DNA of 64,000 nt, taken from contig NZ_FYDL01000005.1 in the NCBI RefSeq assembly GCF_900187505.1, positions 96,788 through 160,787 of the forward strand, in the 5' to 3' direction. Under the pieces are notes generated by a model, which did no database searches, had not been told where the DNA came from, and saw only the letters and a program-made list of their open reading frames with translations. This DNA comes from Pseudomonas sp. Irchel s3h17. Its GTDB lineage: Bacteria > Pseudomonadota > Gammaproteobacteria > Pseudomonadales > Pseudomonadaceae. Below are positions 17,582-28,659 of the stretch, in pieces (the stretch's first letter is position 1; each line of letters starts with the position of its first letter). Both the position numbers and the translations under genes were made by a program.

Positions 17582-19354
17582 ATGGCTAACATTCCAACGA
17601 TTTCTTTCGACGCCATCATCATTGGCGGCGGCGGTGCCGGCATGCGCGCAGCGCTGCAACTGGCACAAGGTGGTCACAAGACCGCCGTAATCACCAAGGT
17701 TTTCCCGACGCGTTCGCACACCGTATCGGCTCAGGGTGGCATCACCTGTGCTATCGCTTCCTCGGACCCGAACGATGACTGGCGCTGGCACATGTACGAT
17801 ACCGTCAAGGGTTCCGACTACATCGGTGACCAGGACGCTATCGAATACATGTGTCAGGAAGGCCCGGCTGCCGTTTACGAGCTGGACCACATGGGTATGC
17901 CGTTCTCGCGTACCGAGCAAGGTCGTATCTACCAGCGTCCATTCGGTGGTCAGTCCAAGGACTACGGTAAAGGCGGCCAGGCTGCGCGTACTTGCGCCGC
18001 GTCCGACCGTACCGGTCATGCTCTGCTGCACACCCTTTATCAGGGCAACCTGAAAGCCGGTACCGTGTTCCTGAACGAGTACTACGCTGTCGATCTGGTG
18101 AAGAACGGCGAAGGCGAGTTCGTCGGCGTGATCGCCATCTGCATCGAAACTGGCGAAACCACCTACATCCGCGCCAAGGCCACCGTGCTGGCCACCGGCG
18201 GTGCAGGTCGTATCTATGCGTCGACCACCAACGCCCTGATCAACACCGGTGACGGCGTTGGTATGGCCCTGCGAGCAGGCGTGCCGGTACAAGACATCGA
18301 AATGTGGCAGTTCCACCCGACCGGTATCGCCGGCGCTGGTGTACTGGTTACTGAAGGCTGCCGTGGTGAAGGTGGATACCTGATCAACAAGCACGGCGAG
18401 CGTTTCATGGAGCGTTATGCTCCGAACGCCAAAGACCTTGCTGGTCGTGACGTTGTTGCCCGTTCGATGGTTAAAGAAATCATCGCCGGTAACGGTTGCG
18501 GTCCGAATGGCGACCACGTGATGCTCAAACTCGACCACTTGGGCGAGGAAGTGCTGCACAGCCGTCTGCCAGGCATCTGCGAACTGTCCAAGACTTTCGC
18601 ACACGTTGACCCTGTTGTTGCTCCGGTTCCGGTTGTTCCGACCTGCCACTATATGATGGGCGGCGTTCCGACCAACATTCACGGTCAGGCAATCACCCAG
18701 AACGACGAAGGCGTCGACGAAATCATCCCTGGCCTGTTCGCAGTGGGTGAAGTGGCGTGCGTATCGGTTCACGGCGCCAACCGTCTGGGCGGCAACTCGT
18801 TGCTCGACCTGGTGGTGTTCGGCCGTGCTGCCGGCTTGCACCTGGAAAAGGCGCTGACTGACGGTATCGAATACGACGAAGCCACCGACGCCGACATCAA
18901 TGCGGCCCTGGCACGTCTGTCCGCCCTCAACGAGCGTACCGAAGGCGAAGACGTGGCTACCCTGCGTCGCGAGCTGCAAAACTGCATGCAGAACTACTTC
19001 GGTGTATTCCGTACCGGCGAATACATGCAGAAGGGTATCGCCCAGCTGGCTGACCTGCGCGTGCGCATCGCCAACGTCAAGATCAACGACAAGTCGCAGG
19101 CGTTCAACACTGCGCGTATCGAAGCGCTTGAGTTGCAGAACCTGCTGGAAGTGGCCGAAGCCACCGCCATCGCTGCTGAAGTACGTAAAGAGTCCCGCGG
19201 TGCTCACGCCCGTGAAGACTTCGAAGACCGTGACGACGAAAACTGGCTGTGCCACACCCTCTACTTCCCGGGTGACAAGCGCGTGACCAAGCGTGCCGTG
19301 AACTTCTCGCCGAAGACTGTTCCGACTTTTGAACCTAAGATTCGGACTTATTAA
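17582..19354 (+). CDS. sdhA: Succinate dehydrogenase flavoprotein subunit
   Basis: Oxidises succinate to fumarate on the cytoplasmic face of the inner membrane. 590 aa. The dinucleotide motif GGGGAG is at residues 15-20, and His46 in [13 protein letters not shown] is the covalent FAD attachment site. [21 protein letters not shown] and RSMVKEI contain the substrate-binding and catalytic Arg region; the C-terminus has the normal [10 protein letters not shown]. Sits in sdhCDAB with only 3 bases to sdhD and 11 to sdhB. Confidence 0.98.
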   Translation: MANIPTISFDAIIIGGGGAGMRAALQLAQGGHKTAVITKVFPTRSHTVSAQGGITCAIASSDPNDDWRWHMYDTVKGSDYIGDQDAIEYMCQEGPAAVYELDHMGMPFSRTEQGRIYQRPFGGQSKDYGKGGQAARTCAASDRTGHALLHTLYQGNLKAGTVFLNEYYAVDLVKNGEGEFVGVIAICIETGETTYIRAKATVLATGGAGRIYASTTNALINTGDGVGMALRAGVPVQDIEMWQFHPTGIAGAGVLVTEGCRGEGGYLINKHGERFMERYAPNAKDLAGRDVVARSMVKEIIAGNGCGPNGDHVMLKLDHLGEEVLHSRLPGICELSKTFAHVDPVVAPVPVVPTCHYMMGGVPTNIHGQAITQNDEGVDEIIPGLFAVGEVACVSVHGANRLGGNSLLDLVVFGRAAGLHLEKALTDGIEYDEATDADINAALARLSALNERTEGEDVATLRRELQNCMQNYFGVFRTGEYMQKGIAQLADLRVRIANVKINDKSQAFNTARIEALELQNLLEVAEATAIAAEVRKESRGAHAREDFEDRDDENWLCHTLYFPGDKRVTKRAVNFSPKTVPTFEPKIRTY

Positions 19355-19365
19355 GGGTGGCCGCC

Positions 19366-20070
19366 ATGTTGAAAGTCAGCGTTTATCGTTACAACCCTGA
19401 TCAGGACGCCGCGCCGTTCATGCAGGAATTCCAGGTCGATACCGGTGGTAAAGACCTGATGGTGCTGGACGTCCTGGCCCTGATCAAAGAGCAGGACGAG
19501 GGTTTCTCCTATCGTCGCTCTTGCCGTGAAGGTGTTTGCGGTTCCGACGGCATGAACATCAACGGCAAAAACGGCCTGGCCTGCGTCACGCCGCTGTCTG
19601 CTGTCGTAAAAGGTAACAAGTTGATCGTTCGTCCTCTGCCAGGTTTGCCGGTTATCCGTGACCTGGTCGTCGATATGAGCATCTTCTACAAGCAATACGA
19701 AAAGGTTAAGCCTTACCTGCAGAACGATACGCCGGCTCCGGCCATCGAGCGTCTGCAGTCCCCTGAAGAGCGTGAAAAGCTCGACGGTCTGTACGAGTGC
19801 ATCCTGTGCGCTTGCTGCTCGACCTCGTGCCCGTCCTTCTGGTGGAACCCGGACAAGTTCCTGGGTCCAGCTGCCCTGCTGCAAGCCTACCGCTTCCTGG
19901 CAGACAGCCGCGACACCAAGACGTCCGAGCGTCTGGCTTCGCTGGATGATCCGTTCAGCGTATTCCGCTGCCGCGGGATCATGAACTGCGTCAACGTATG
20001 TCCGAAAGGCCTGAACCCGACTAAGGCCATCGGTCACATCCGTAACATGCTTCTGCAAAGCGGCGTGTGA
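19366..20070 (+). CDS. sdhB: Succinate dehydrogenase iron-sulphur subunit
   Basis: Electron-transfer subunit of complex II linking the flavin to quinone; 234 aa. 2Fe-2S ligands are in SCREGVCGSDGMNINGKNGL followed by AC (about residues 55-77). 4Fe-4S and 3Fe-4S ligands are in CILCACCSTSC (about 146-156) and CRGIMNCVNVCPKG (about 203-216). The ATG at 19366 preceded by AAGGGTGG is chosen over an in-frame GTG three codons earlier. Confidence 0.97.
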   Translation: MLKVSVYRYNPDQDAAPFMQEFQVDTGGKDLMVLDVLALIKEQDEGFSYRRSCREGVCGSDGMNINGKNGLACVTPLSAVVKGNKLIVRPLPGLPVIRDLVVDMSIFYKQYEKVKPYLQNDTPAPAIERLQSPEEREKLDGLYECILCACCSTSCPSFWWNPDKFLGPAALLQAYRFLADSRDTKTSERLASLDDPFSVFRCRGIMNCVNVCPKGLNPTKAIGHIRNMLLQSGV

Positions 20071-20129
20071 TTCAGCTGTTGTACCCGGTTGTTGTAAATG
20101 TAGTACCGCTGTACCCGTAGAGGCTAAGG

Positions 20130-20196
20130 CGCGGGCTTCAACCCGCGTCGTAGCTATAACCAGAGCAGCAGCTTATAAGGCTGCGGCTCTTATTTT
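20130..20196 (+). terminator. Two hairpins between sdhB and sucA (possible attenuator)
   Basis: First hairpin CGCGGG-CTTCAA-CCCGCG (20130-20147). The second (20162-20190, near-perfect 11-base stem) is followed by TATTTT. In the middle of the operon this would be a partial terminator or RNA stabiliser separating sdh from suc levels. The whole gap is 275 bases and no clear promoter for sucA was found in it. Confidence 0.5.
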
Positions 20197-20345
20197 GAAG
20201 AAATGAGACAAGCAGGGGCATCCGGGCTGGTACCCGGACTATCAGCGTGATCCTAAGTGGCTTGTTTTGGTCGCTGCACTCGGACTTCTGCAAGTTTGCT
20301 CGGTGTCTTCGCCGGTGGTGTTCCCCTAACCGAGGGTGACCAAGC

Positions 20346-23177
20346 ATGCAAGAAAGCGTGATGCAGCGCATGTGGAACAGCGCCTACCTATCCGGTAGTA
20401 ACGCTGCCTATGTGGAAGAGCTCTACGAGCTCTACCTGCACGACCCTAACGCTGTGCCAGAAGAGTGGCGCACCTACTTTCAGAAGTTGCCGACAGACGG
20501 CAACTCTGCCATCGATGTTTCGCACTCGACAATTCGCGACCATTTCGTGCTGCTGGCAAAGAACCAGCGCCGCGCCCAACCGGTTTCCGCCGGCAGCGTG
20601 AGCAGTGAGCACGAGAAGAAGCAAGTTGAAGTGCTGCGGTTGATCCAGGCCTACCGTATGCGTGGCCACCAGGCAGCCCAGCTTGACCCGCTGGGGCTGT
20701 GGCAGCGTCCTGCACCTGCAGACCTGTCGATCAATCATTACGGCTTGACCAATGCCGATCTTGATACGACCTTCCGTGCCGGCGACCTGTTCATCGGCAA
20801 AGAGGAAGCGAGCCTACGCGAAATTCACGAAGCGTTGCAGCAGACATATTGCCGCACCATCGGCGCTGAATTCACGCATATCACCGATTCCGAGCAGCGC
20901 CAGTGGTTCCAGCAGCGTCTGGAAAGCGTGCGTGGCCGTCCGACCTACTCGGCGGACATCAAGAGCCACTTGCTCGAGCGCGTGACCGCCGGCGAAGGCC
21001 TGGAAAAATACCTGGGTACCAAATACCCGGGCACCAAGCGTTTCGGTCTGGAAGGCGGCGAAAGCCTGATTCCGATGCTCGACGAGCTGATCCAGCGTTC
21101 CGGTTCCTACGGCACCAAGGAAATCGTTATCGGCATGGCCCACCGTGGCCGTCTGAACGTGCTGGTCAACACCTTCGGCAAGAACCCGCGCGAGCTGTTC
21201 GACGAGTTCGAAGGCAAGAAGAAGGTCGAGTTGGGTTCCGGTGACGTTAAATACCACCAGGGCTTCTCGTCCAACGTGATGACCAGCGGCGGTGAAGTTC
21301 ACCTGGCCATGGCGTTCAACCCGTCCCACCTGGAAATCGTTTCCCCGGTGGTCGAGGGTTCGGTTCGCGCCCGTCAGGATCGTCGCAACGACCCAACCGG
21401 TGAGAAGGTTCTGCCGATCTCCATCCACGGTGACGCTGCATTCGCAGGTCAAGGCGTGGTCATGGAAACCTTCCAGATGTCGCAGACCCGCGGTTTCAAA
21501 ACCGGCGGTACCGTGCACATCGTGATCAACAACCAGGTCGGTTTCACCATCAGCAACCCGCTGGACTCGCGTTCCACCGAGTACGCTACCGACGTTGCGA
21601 AAATGATCCAGGCGCCGATCCTCCATGTGAATGGCGATGATCCGGAAGCCGTATTGTTCGTGACCCAGTTGGCCATCGACTACCGCATGCAGTTCAAGCG
21701 TGACGTGGTGATCGACCTGGTCTGCTACCGTCGTCGCGGCCACAACGAGGCCGACGAGCCAAGCGGCACCCAGCCGATCATGTATCAGCAGATCACCAAA
21801 CAGCGCACCACCCGTGAGCTGTATGCCGATCGCCTGACTCAAGGCGGTGTGCTGGACGCGGAGCGTGTGCAGTCGAAAATCGACGAATACCGCAACGCAC
21901 TGGACAACGGCCTGCATGTTGTAAAAAGCCTGGTTAAAGAGCCGAACAAAGAGCTGTTCGTGGACTGGCGTCCGTATCTGGGCCATGCCTGGACTGCGCG
22001 TCACGACACTCGCTTCGAACTCAAGACCCTGCAGGAACTGTCCGCCAAGCTGCTGGAAATTCCAGAAGGCTTCGTGGTTCAGCGCCAGGTTGCGAAAATC
22101 TACGAAGACCGTCAGAAGATGCAAGCCGGCGGCCTGCCGATCAACTGGGGTTACGCCGAAACCATGGCGTACGCGACCCTGGCGTTCGAAGGTCACCCGA
22201 TCCGCATGACGGGTCAGGACATCGGTCGCGGTACGTTCTCGCACCGTCACGCTGTCTTGCACAACCAGAAAGATGCAGGGACCTACATCCCGCTGCAAAA
22301 CCTGTACGAAGGCCAGCCACGTTTCGACCTGTACGATTCGTTCCTGTCCGAAGAAGCCGTACTGGCGTTCGAATACGGTTACTCGACCACTACGCCTGAC
22401 GCACTGGTGATCTGGGAAGCCCAGTTCGGCGACTTCGCCAACGGTGCCCAGGTCGTTATCGATCAGTTCATCACCAGTGGCGAACACAAGTGGGGCCGTC
22501 TATGCGGTCTGACCATGTTGTTGCCGCACGGTTACGAAGGTCAGGGGCCTGAGCACTCCTCGGCTCGTCTGGAGCGTTACCTGCAACTGTGCGCCGAGCA
22601 CAACATTCAGGTAGCCGTACCGACTACGCCGGCTCAGATCTACCACTTGCTGCGTCGTCAGGTGATTCGCCCGCTGCGCAAGCCATTGATCGTACTGACG
22701 CCGAAGTCGCTGTTGCGTCACAAGCTGGCCATCTCGACTCTGGAAGATCTGGCCGAAGGTTCGTTCCAGACCGTTATCCCGGAAATCGATGCTCAGGATC
22801 CGAAAAAGGTCGAGCGCATCGTTCTGTGTAGCGGCAAGGTCTACTACGACCTGTTGGAAAAACGCCGTGCCGAAGGTCGTGACGATATCGCCGTCGTGCG
22901 TATCGAGCAGCTGTACCCATTCCCTGAGGACGACTTGAACGAAGTCCTGGCTCCTTATACCAACCTCAAACATATCGTTTGGTGTCAGGAAGAGCCGATG
23001 AACCAGGGTGCCTGGTACTGCAGCCAACACCACATGCGCCGCATCGTAGGCAATCACATCAAGTCTCTCGTACTTGAGTACGCGGGCCGTGAGGCTTCTG
23101 CTGCACCTGCTTGTGGTTATGCATCGATGCACGCTGAGCAGCAGGAAAAACTGCTGCAAGACGCCTTTACTGTTTAA
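20346..23177 (+). CDS. sucA: 2-oxoglutarate dehydrogenase E1 component
   Basis: Thiamine-diphosphate decarboxylase starting the 2-oxoglutarate dehydrogenase complex, 943 aa, full length. The N-terminal lipoyl-domain-interaction segment MWNSAYLSGSNAAYVEELYE is present, as are GMAHRGRLNVLVNTFGK and the ThDP/Mg motif region GDAAFAGQGVVMETFQMSQT, then HNEADEPSGTQPIMYQ and the C-terminal HGYEGQGPEHSSARLERYLQ. Precedes sucB by 42 bases in the same operon; a good GAGG lies before the ATG. Confidence 0.98.
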   Translation: MQESVMQRMWNSAYLSGSNAAYVEELYELYLHDPNAVPEEWRTYFQKLPTDGNSAIDVSHSTIRDHFVLLAKNQRRAQPVSAGSVSSEHEKKQVEVLRLIQAYRMRGHQAAQLDPLGLWQRPAPADLSINHYGLTNADLDTTFRAGDLFIGKEEASLREIHEALQQTYCRTIGAEFTHITDSEQRQWFQQRLESVRGRPTYSADIKSHLLERVTAGEGLEKYLGTKYPGTKRFGLEGGESLIPMLDELIQRSGSYGTKEIVIGMAHRGRLNVLVNTFGKNPRELFDEFEGKKKVELGSGDVKYHQGFSSNVMTSGGEVHLAMAFNPSHLEIVSPVVEGSVRARQDRRNDPTGEKVLPISIHGDAAFAGQGVVMETFQMSQTRGFKTGGTVHIVINNQVGFTISNPLDSRSTEYATDVAKMIQAPILHVNGDDPEAVLFVTQLAIDYRMQFKRDVVIDLVCYRRRGHNEADEPSGTQPIMYQQITKQRTTRELYADRLTQGGVLDAERVQSKIDEYRNALDNGLHVVKSLVKEPNKELFVDWRPYLGHAWTARHDTRFELKTLQELSAKLLEIPEGFVVQRQVAKIYEDRQKMQAGGLPINWGYAETMAYATLAFEGHPIRMTGQDIGRGTFSHRHAVLHNQKDAGTYIPLQNLYEGQPRFDLYDSFLSEEAVLAFEYGYSTTTPDALVIWEAQFGDFANGAQVVIDQFITSGEHKWGRLCGLTMLLPHGYEGQGPEHSSARLERYLQLCAEHNIQVAVPTTPAQIYHLLRRQVIRPLRKPLIVLTPKSLLRHKLAISTLEDLAEGSFQTVIPEIDAQDPKKVERIVLCSGKVYYDLLEKRRAEGRDDIAVVRIEQLYPFPEDDLNEVLAPYTNLKHIVWCQEEPMNQGAWYCSQHHMRRIVGNHIKSLVLEYAGREASAAPACGYASMHAEQQEKLLQDAFTV

Positions 23178-23219
23178 CGCCTTCGCGCACCTGAAACCGA
23201 ATTTAAGGAACCACAGACA

Positions 23220-24437
23220 ATGGCTATCGAGATCAAAGCCCCCACTTTCCCGGAATCGGTTGCCGATGGCACCGTTGCCACCTGGCACAAGCAACCGGGC
23301 GACGCGGTCAAGCGCGACGACCTGATCGTCGACATCGAAACCGATAAAGTCGTACTGGAAGTGTTGGCGACCGCCGACGGCGTGTTGGGCGCTATCGTCA
23401 AGAACGAAGGCGAAACCGTTCTGTCGGACGAAGTCCTGGGCTCCATCGAAGCGGGCGGCGTTGCTGCCGCTCCAGCCGCTGCTCCAGCTGCTGCCGCACA
23501 GGCTGCTGCTCCGGCCGCTGCTGGCGAAGACGATCCTGTTGCTGCACCAGCTGCTCGCAAGCTGGCTGAAGAAAACGGCATCAACATCGCTTCCGTTGCC
23601 GGTACCGGCAAAGGCGGTCGCGTGACCAAGGAAGACGTAGTCGCTGCCGTTGCCGCCAAGAAAGCCGCACCGGCTGCCGCGCCTGCCAAGGCTGCCGCAC
23701 CTGCTGCCGCCGCTCCTGTGTTCGCCGCTGGCGACCGCATCGAGAAGCGTGTTCCGATGACCCGCGTTCGCGCTACCGTTGCCAAGCGTCTGGTTGAAGC
23801 TCAGTCGAACATGGCGATGCTGACCACGTTCAACGAAGTCGACATGACTGAAGTCATGGCCCTGCGTTCGAAGTACAAGGACCTGTTCGAGAAGTCCCAC
23901 AACGGCGTACGCCTGGGCTTCATGTCGTTCTTCGTGAAAGCGGCCACCGAAGCGCTGAAACGCTTCCCGGCTGTCAACGCCTCGATCGACGGCAGCGACA
24001 TCGTTTACCACGGCTACGCTGACGTCGGCGTTGCAGTTTCCAGCGACCGCGGTCTGGTTGTACCGGTTCTGCGTAACGCCGAACTGATGAGCCTGGCTGA
24101 AATCGAAGGCGGCATCGCCACCTTCGGCAAGAAGGCGCGCGACGGCAAGCTGTCGATGGACGAAATGACCGGTGGTACGTTCACCATCACCAACGGTGGT
24201 ACTTTCGGTTCGATGATGTCGACTCCGATCGTCAACCCGCCACAGGCGGCTATCCTGGGCATGCACAACATCCTGCAGCGTCCTATGGCGATCAACGGTC
24301 AGGTCGTTATCCGTCCGATGATGTACCTGGCTCTGTCCTACGATCACCGTTTGATCGACGGCAAAGAAGCTGTGACTTTCCTGGTGACCATCAAGAACCT
24401 GCTGGAAGACCCGGCTCGTCTGTTGCTGGATATCTGA
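23220..24437 (+). CDS. sucB: Dihydrolipoamide succinyltransferase (E2 of 2-oxoglutarate dehydrogenase)
   Basis: Core acyltransferase of the complex; 405 aa. One lipoyl domain (residues 1-78, with the lipoylated lysine in ETDKVVLEV), an Ala/Pro-rich flexible linker, a peripheral subunit-binding domain ([20 protein letters not shown], about 108-127), a second Ala-rich linker and a catalytic domain ending with [16 protein letters not shown], which contains the active-site His and Asp. AAGGA upstream of the ATG. Separated from lpd by an inverted-repeat element. Confidence 0.98.
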   Translation: MAIEIKAPTFPESVADGTVATWHKQPGDAVKRDDLIVDIETDKVVLEVLATADGVLGAIVKNEGETVLSDEVLGSIEAGGVAAAPAAAPAAAAQAAAPAAAGEDDPVAAPAARKLAEENGINIASVAGTGKGGRVTKEDVVAAVAAKKAAPAAAPAKAAAPAAAAPVFAAGDRIEKRVPMTRVRATVAKRLVEAQSNMAMLTTFNEVDMTEVMALRSKYKDLFEKSHNGVRLGFMSFFVKAATEALKRFPAVNASIDGSDIVYHGYADVGVAVSSDRGLVVPVLRNAELMSLAEIEGGIATFGKKARDGKLSMDEMTGGTFTITNGGTFGSMMSTPIVNPPQAAILGMHNILQRPMAINGQVVIRPMMYLALSYDHRLIDGKEAVTFLVTIKNLLEDPARLLLDI

Positions 24438-24451
24438 TAGAAGCAGTTGCG

Positions 24452-24511
24452 AGCTTCAAGCTACAGGCTGCAAGAAAAGGCAGCCCCGCTTGAAGCTTGC
24501 GGCTTGAAGCT
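24452..24511. repeat. Imperfect inverted repeat between sucB and lpd
   Basis: Arms 24452-24474 and 24489-24511, 23 bases each with four mismatches, built from the units AGCTTCAAGC and GCTTGAAGC. No T-run follows, so it is not a normal terminator; it resembles a common Pseudomonas intergenic repeat. Confidence 0.65.
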
Positions 24512-24534
24512 TTTCGCTAAAGAGGATTTTTTGA

Positions 24535-25971
<1,437 letters not shown>

Positions 25972-26003
25972 GACAATAAGAAACCACGGCGGAATGGCCC
26001 GTC

Positions 26004-26116
26004 GTGAGCCTTGCACGCAAGACTCACCGCGGAATATCCGCTGGACGCAGTCTTGCGTAGCTCAGCTACGCAAGCAGCAGTCAAAGGTGGTGCGGCACTT
26101 GAACAAGTGCAGCACC
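26004..26116 (+). promoter_or_regulatory. Multi-hairpin RNA structure in the lpd-sucC spacer
   Basis: Three strong hairpins follow each other. H1 is 26004-26027 (11-base stem, one mismatch). H2 is 26052-26074 (10-base perfect stem, loop TCA). H3 is 26089-26116 (CACTTG/CAAGTG stem extended by GGTGC/GCACC). In addition ACGCAAGACT (26015-26024) is perfectly complementary to AGTCTTGCGT (26049-26058), so an alternative long-range stem would break both H1 and H2. No T-run follows. Likely roles are RNA processing or stability, or a switch controlling sucCD. Confidence 0.6.
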
Positions 26117-26150
26117 GAATGCGCAGTACCTAACGAAGACGGTAATAAGC

Positions 26151-27317
26151 ATGAATCTTCACGAGTATCAGGGTAAGCAGCTGTTCGCTGAATACGGCCT
26201 GCCAGTATCGACCGGTTACGCGGTAGACACCCCGGAAGCAGCAGCAGAAGCTTGCGACAAAATCGGCGGCAGCGAGTGGGTTGTCAAAGCCCAGGTCCAC
26301 GCCGGTGGTCGCGGTAAAGCGGGCGGCGTCAAGCTGGTTCGCAGCAAAGAAGACGCTAAGGCATTCGCTCAACAGTGGTTGGGCAAGCGTCTGGTGACTT
26401 ACCAGACTGATGCCAATGGTCAGCCAGTCACCAAGATCCTGGTTGAATCGTGCACTGATATCGCTAAAGAGCTGTACCTGGGCGCTGTCGTTGACCGTTC
26501 GAGCCGTCGCATCGTGTTCATGGCTTCCACCGAAGGTGGCGTGGATATCGAGAAAATCGCTCACGACACCCCTGAGAAAATCCTCAAGGCCACTATCGAT
26601 CCACTGGTTGGCGCTCAGCCATTCCAGGGTCGCGAGCTGGCATTCCAGCTGGGCCTGGAAGGCAAGCAAGTTGCTCAGTTCGCCAAGATCTTCGTAGGTC
26701 TGGCCAAGCTGTTCAAGGATCACGACCTGGCTCTGCTGGAAGTGAACCCGCTGGTGATCAAGGCTGACGGCGATCTGCACTGCCTGGACGCCAAGATCAA
26801 CATCGACGCCAACGCGATGTACCGTCAGCCTAAGCTGAAGACTTTCCACGATCCGTCGCAAGACGATCCGCGCGAAGCGCACGCTGCCAAGTTCGAACTG
26901 AACTACGTAGCGCTGGAAGGCAACATCGGTTGCATGGTCAACGGTGCTGGCCTGGCGATGGGTACCATGGACATCGTCAACCTGCATGGCGGCAAACCAG
27001 CCAACTTCCTCGACGTGGGCGGCGGTGCTACCAAAGAACGCGTTACCGAAGCGTTCAAGATCATCCTGTCCGACACTAACGTCGCTGCAGTACTGGTCAA
27101 CATCTTCGGCGGCATCGTTCGTTGCGACATGATTGCCGAAGGCATCATCGGCGCGGTGAAAGAAGTCGGCGTGAAAATCCCGGTTGTTGTTCGCCTTGAA
27201 GGCAACAACGCTGAGCTGGGCGCTAAAGTACTGGCAGAAAGCGGTTTGAACATCATCGCTGCTACCAGCCTGACCGACGCTGCTCAACAAGTTGTTAAAG
27301 CTGCGGAGGGCAAATAA
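26151..27317 (+). CDS. sucC: Succinyl-CoA synthetase beta subunit (ADP-forming)
   Basis: Converts succinyl-CoA to succinate with substrate-level phosphorylation, together with SucD; 388 aa. The N-terminal ATP-grasp domain begins [19 protein letters not shown] and has [20 protein letters not shown]. The C-terminal CoA-ligase domain carries [33 protein letters not shown] and [17 protein letters not shown]. Its TAA overlaps the sucD ATG by one base, so the subunits are translationally coupled in 1:1 ratio. Confidence 0.98.
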   Translation: MNLHEYQGKQLFAEYGLPVSTGYAVDTPEAAAEACDKIGGSEWVVKAQVHAGGRGKAGGVKLVRSKEDAKAFAQQWLGKRLVTYQTDANGQPVTKILVESCTDIAKELYLGAVVDRSSRRIVFMASTEGGVDIEKIAHDTPEKILKATIDPLVGAQPFQGRELAFQLGLEGKQVAQFAKIFVGLAKLFKDHDLALLEVNPLVIKADGDLHCLDAKINIDANAMYRQPKLKTFHDPSQDDPREAHAAKFELNYVALEGNIGCMVNGAGLAMGTMDIVNLHGGKPANFLDVGGGATKERVTEAFKIILSDTNVAAVLVNIFGGIVRCDMIAEGIIGAVKEVGVKIPVVVRLEGNNAELGAKVLAESGLNIIAATSLTDAAQQVVKAAEGK

Positions 27318-28198
27318 TGAGCGTCCTGATCAATAAAGACACCAAAGTTATCTGCCAGGGTATTACCGGTTCGCAAGGTAGTTTCCACACCCAGCAAGCC
27401 ATCGAATACGGCACCAAGATGGTGGGTGGCGTAACTCCGGGCAAAGGCGGCACCGAGCACCTGGGCCTGCCAGTGTTCAACACCGTGAAAGACGCTGTAG
27501 CTGCCACTGGCGCCACCGCCAGCGTGATCTACGTTCCGGCTCCTTTCTGCAAGGACTCGATCCTGGAAGCTGCCTTCGGCGGCATCAAGCTGATCGTGTG
27601 CATCACCGAAGGCATTCCTACCCTGGACATGCTGGATGCCAAGGTCAAGTGCGACGAGCTGGGCGTGATCCTGATCGGCCCTAACTGCCCAGGCGTGATC
27701 ACTCCAGGCGAATGCAAGATCGGCATCATGCCAGGTCACATTCACTTGCCAGGCAAAGTCGGTATCGTTTCCCGTTCCGGCACCCTGACCTACGAAGCTG
27801 TGAAGCAGACCACTGACGCCGGTTTCGGTCAGTCGACTTGCGTCGGCATCGGCGGTGACCCGATCCCGGGTTCGAACTTCATCGACATCCTGAAACTGTT
27901 CCAGGAAGACCCGAAGACCGAAGCGATCGTGATGATCGGTGAGATCGGCGGTTCGGCTGAAGAAGAAGCGGCTGCCTACATCAAGGCACACGTGACCAAG
28001 CCGGTTGTTTCCTACATCGCTGGTGTGACTGCCCCTGCGGGCAAGCGCATGGGCCATGCTGGCGCAATCATCTCTGGCGGCAAAGGCACTGCAGACGAGA
28101 AGTTTGCTGCCCTGGAAGACGCAGGCGTTAAAACCGTGCGTTCGCTGGCAGACATCGGCAAGGCTTTGTCCGAGCTGACCGGTTGGGCAATCAAGTAA
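27317..28198 (+). CDS. sucD: Succinyl-CoA synthetase alpha subunit
   Basis: 293-aa partner of SucC carrying the CoA-binding Rossmann fold ([20 protein letters not shown]) and the phosphorylated catalytic His in [20 protein letters not shown] near residue 246. [20 protein letters not shown] and [14 protein letters not shown] are conserved. Last gene of the nine-gene sdh-suc operon, followed by a strong terminator. Confidence 0.98.
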   Translation: MSVLINKDTKVICQGITGSQGSFHTQQAIEYGTKMVGGVTPGKGGTEHLGLPVFNTVKDAVAATGATASVIYVPAPFCKDSILEAAFGGIKLIVCITEGIPTLDMLDAKVKCDELGVILIGPNCPGVITPGECKIGIMPGHIHLPGKVGIVSRSGTLTYEAVKQTTDAGFGQSTCVGIGGDPIPGSNFIDILKLFQEDPKTEAIVMIGEIGGSAEEEAAAYIKAHVTKPVVSYIAGVTAPAGKRMGHAGAIISGGKGTADEKFAALEDAGVKTVRSLADIGKALSELTGWAIK

Positions 28199-28226
28199 GC
28201 CTCGCGCTTATCTGACGCTTCACCAA

Positions 28227-28254
28227 ACAAAGGCCACCTTCGGGTGGCCTTTGT
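28227..28254 (+). terminator. Terminator of the sdh-suc operon
   Basis: Perfect 12-base stem (28227-28238 with 28243-28254) closed by a TTCG tetraloop, ending in TTTGT. Confidence 0.92.
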
Positions 28255-28287
28255 CGTTTGTGGCATTGCGGAAAATATCCAGTTCTT

Positions 28288-28418
28288 GTGGCGAGGGAGC
28301 TTGCTCCCGCTCGCCTGCGGAGCAGGCGCAAAACCAGAGAGCGCGGATCACCTGAAAGAATAGAGTCGCCTGAATCGGGACCGCTTCGCAGCCCAGCGGG
28401 AGCAAGCTCCCTCGCCAC
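28288..28418. repeat. REPIN (paired inverted REP sequences), 131 bp
   Basis: Terminal arms 28288-28310 and 28396-28418 are perfect 23-base reverse complements starting GTGGCGAGGGAGCTTGCTCC; each arm is itself a small palindrome. A copy of identical length is at 58555-58685. This is the classic fluorescent-Pseudomonas REP doublet, mobilised by RAYT transposases encoded elsewhere. Confidence 0.92.
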
Positions 28419-28659
28419 GGGGGGCAGAGGTGAAATATAGATATGTAAACGCGACAGAATAATGTCGCATATCGGATAGTTCGCCCTCAAATAGTGCGTT
28501 TGTCGGACAAATTCGTTAGGCTAGCCGCCATTTTGCGATTGCGGCCCACAAGGTTGCTGCGCGCTAAACAGGTCAGTCCCAAACGGACCGGCAGCATTTC
28601 CCTCACCCATCAGGGAAATCCCTCTCTAAATTCCGATTCAGTAGTGTGGTATTTCCTTA

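Larger units (their letters stand above)
28199..28659. other. Intergenic region between sucD and brnQ
   Basis: Contains the operon terminator, a 131-base REPIN and the brnQ leader. The leader has a perfect inverted repeat ATTTCCCT-N8-AGGGAAAT (28596-28619) ending 40 bases before the brnQ ATG. No gene. Confidence 0.7.

Noticed and set aside
28288..28418. CRISPR-like repeat
   Set aside because: Only two inverted arms, no regular direct repeats with spacers and no cas gene anywhere in the window.
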